Below are positions 62,823-64,000 of a DNA stretch of 64,000 nt, one piece after another. Every line of letters begins with the position of its first letter. Position 1 is the first letter of the stretch. The notes under the pieces are model-generated. The model was not told the DNA's origin, did not search any database, and worked only from the letters and a program-made list of their open reading frames with translations. The translations under genes and the position numbers were made by a program. The DNA comes from Pedobacter sp. MC2016-05 (GTDB taxonomy: Bacteria; Bacteroidota; Bacteroidia; Sphingobacteriales; Sphingobacteriaceae): NCBI RefSeq assembly GCF_026239735.1, contig NZ_JAPIVT010000004.1, positions 124,001 through 188,000 of the forward strand, written 5' to 3'.

Positions 62823-64000
62823 TTAGAATTTTAGTATTCTTTTTAGATTTACTACGAATATCGCAAGTGCACCTTGCATTCTCATGCTTTCAAGGCCATA
62901 GGAATTTGCTCTTTCATATCCATGCACATTTTTCAATTCACTATTTTCCGCCTCAATTTATATCTGTGTTTTGACTTTTCTCTGAAGTAATCGCTTTGTT
63001 GGAAGATCTCCTGCTCTTTGTGCTCATCTGGTTTTATTACAACCGAGTACGTTCTGCTTTTGGCTTCTGCTTTGTAACAGCCATCCTTTAGTGGGCATAC
63101 TTTGCATTTTTCGATATCGAAATAATAGGTCATTACCTGATTGCTCTTATCTACCTTTTTGCCCTGCACCCGTTTATACATAGCCGGGTGCCCTGCAGGG
63201 CATACGAACATATCAGCGTCTTTGTTGTAATCAAACTTTTCTTCCTCTTTCCTGGTGCCATGGGTAATAGCAGGGTTCATCCTGGCAACGATCTTAATCT
63301 TATTTCCGTTCAAATCCTTAAGCTTGAGGTTGTTCTTGCCGGCATAAGCTGCATCACCTATGATGGTGTCAACCTCCATTCCGTTTGACTGTGTCTGTCC
63401 AATAATTTTGGCAACTCAGGACCATCGCCTTTCTCCCCGGAAGTAACAACAGTGGCCGTTATGATACGTTCCTCTGTCATTGCCAAATGAGTTTTGTAAC
63501 CAAAAAAAACTGCTGTCAGCTGTTTTGTGGCCAACATTGGCATCCATATCTTTGGATATTGCATAGTTCTCCCGGGTATCTTCCACTGTTTCCTTTAAGA
63601 GGTTTAGCTCTCTTTCACAGCAGGGATTTCACTTAATGCTTCATCAGACTCGATAAGTTTTTGTAACTCCTTGCAGTATTCTATTTCTTTAAGGATATCA
63701 TTTGACTCATTTTTCTCAGCCATCTGCCCCTTCAAGCCATCATCCAATAGATACACTGCCTTTCGAAGCAGTTTCGAGCGTTGCCTGAGTACTTCAATAG
63801 AGGAATATGGATTGGATCTGGAAAGTGAATGCGTCGCATCGGCAATGATGGACCTGGATTTAATAATGCCTTTTTCCAAGGCCAGGGAAACGGTTTGCCA
63901 ATTAGAAGGTTTAAAAAATCCATATCCTTAAGGCGGAGCTTTCTGAACTTGGTCAATGAGCTTGAATTGATCACATCTTCTTCTGGGGATATCTCCAGGA
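62823..64000 (-). pseudogene. decayed IS1182-type transposase, continuing beyond the window
   Basis: Reading on the minus strand from the window end, IS1182 transposase segments appear in order but in different frames: VINSSSLTKFRKLRLKDMDF, KGIIKSRSIIADATHSLSRS, SEIPAVKE, FGYKTHLAMTEERIITAT, TSGEKGDGPELPKL, EVDTIIGDAAYAGK, KCKVCPLKDGCYK and, at the end, ENSELKNVHGYERA with LKRILKF and a stop at 62823-62825. At least four frameshifts separate them (near 63900, 63603, 63510-63520, 63380 and 62965), so it cannot be active. The N-terminal part is outside the window. Confidence 0.9.

Overview
The window looks like chromosome of a Sphingobacteriaceae-type Bacteroidota, most likely Pedobacter or a close relative. 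The evidence is: AT-rich DNA; promoters of the Bacteroidota form (TTG/TTTG, about 20 nt, TAnnTTTG) and few Shine-Dalgarno sites; SusC/SusD proteins with an ECF sigma/FecR pair; a T9SS-type C-terminal sorting domain; M56/BlaI and LytTR regulators; and a three-gene fumarate reductase/succinate dehydrogenase. No tool was run. Family calls come from reading motifs in the translated sequence.

Layout. 1-6.4 kb: start of a secreted S9-type lipoprotein (cut by the window edge), a TPR protein, two GNAT acetyltransferases and the ribosome-assembly GTPases era-der. 6.4-8 kb: a duplicated tRNA-fMet/tRNA-Glu array with its own promoter, then a VapBC-like toxin-antitoxin pair. 8-10.6 kb: a three-gene operon of zinc-ribbon membrane protein, SPFH/SHOCT protein and small membrane protein. 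10.8-15.3 kb: GNAT, a six-bladed NHL-propeller T9SS cargo, a 49% lysine microprotein, an HxlR regulator with a large palindromic operator, and a protein with a Lys/Ala tail. 15.4-17.0 kb: an IS1634-like insertion sequence flanked by a perfect direct repeat of about 190 bp. 17.3-26.9 kb: a compact polysaccharide-utilization locus, GH16 / PKD lipoprotein / SusD / SusC(STN) / FecR / ECF sigma, probably for a beta-glucan such as laminarin.

27-41 kb: ArsR regulator with an Old Yellow Enzyme, pirin, HIT protein and greA (with an attenuator-like leader), M1 peptidase, OsmC, 2-hydroxyacid dehydrogenase, two tandem outer-membrane beta-barrel receptors and a Nudix hydrolase. 41-48 kb: a frameshifted REP-associated transposase beside REP-like palindromes, PlsC, a LytS/LytTR two-component system divergent from a membrane microprotein and an ABC exporter with strong direct-repeat operators between them, and an M28 peptidase. 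48-51 kb: orphan LuxR regulator divergent from a four-gene operon ending in a NarL-type two-component pair. 51.3-55.7 kb: a BlaI/M56 signalling locus in which five TonB C-terminal domains and three SusC-like plug motifs are spread over four secreted or membrane proteins. This is the least conventional system in the window. 56-64 kb: sdhCAB, a lipoprotein gene broken by an in-frame stop, a cold-shock protein, a Cys-rich copper-binding-type protein and a decayed IS1182-type transposase running off the window.

How the genes work together. The PUL reads as a complete surface-to-nucleus-free loop: SusC with an STN domain senses and imports the glycan, FecR relays to the ECF sigma factor, and SusD, the PKD lipoprotein and GH16 bind and cut it. 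The M56/BlaI locus looks like a separate envelope-sensing loop. Mobile DNA is light: one intact IS, one decayed IS, one broken RAYT and scattered REP-like hairpins.
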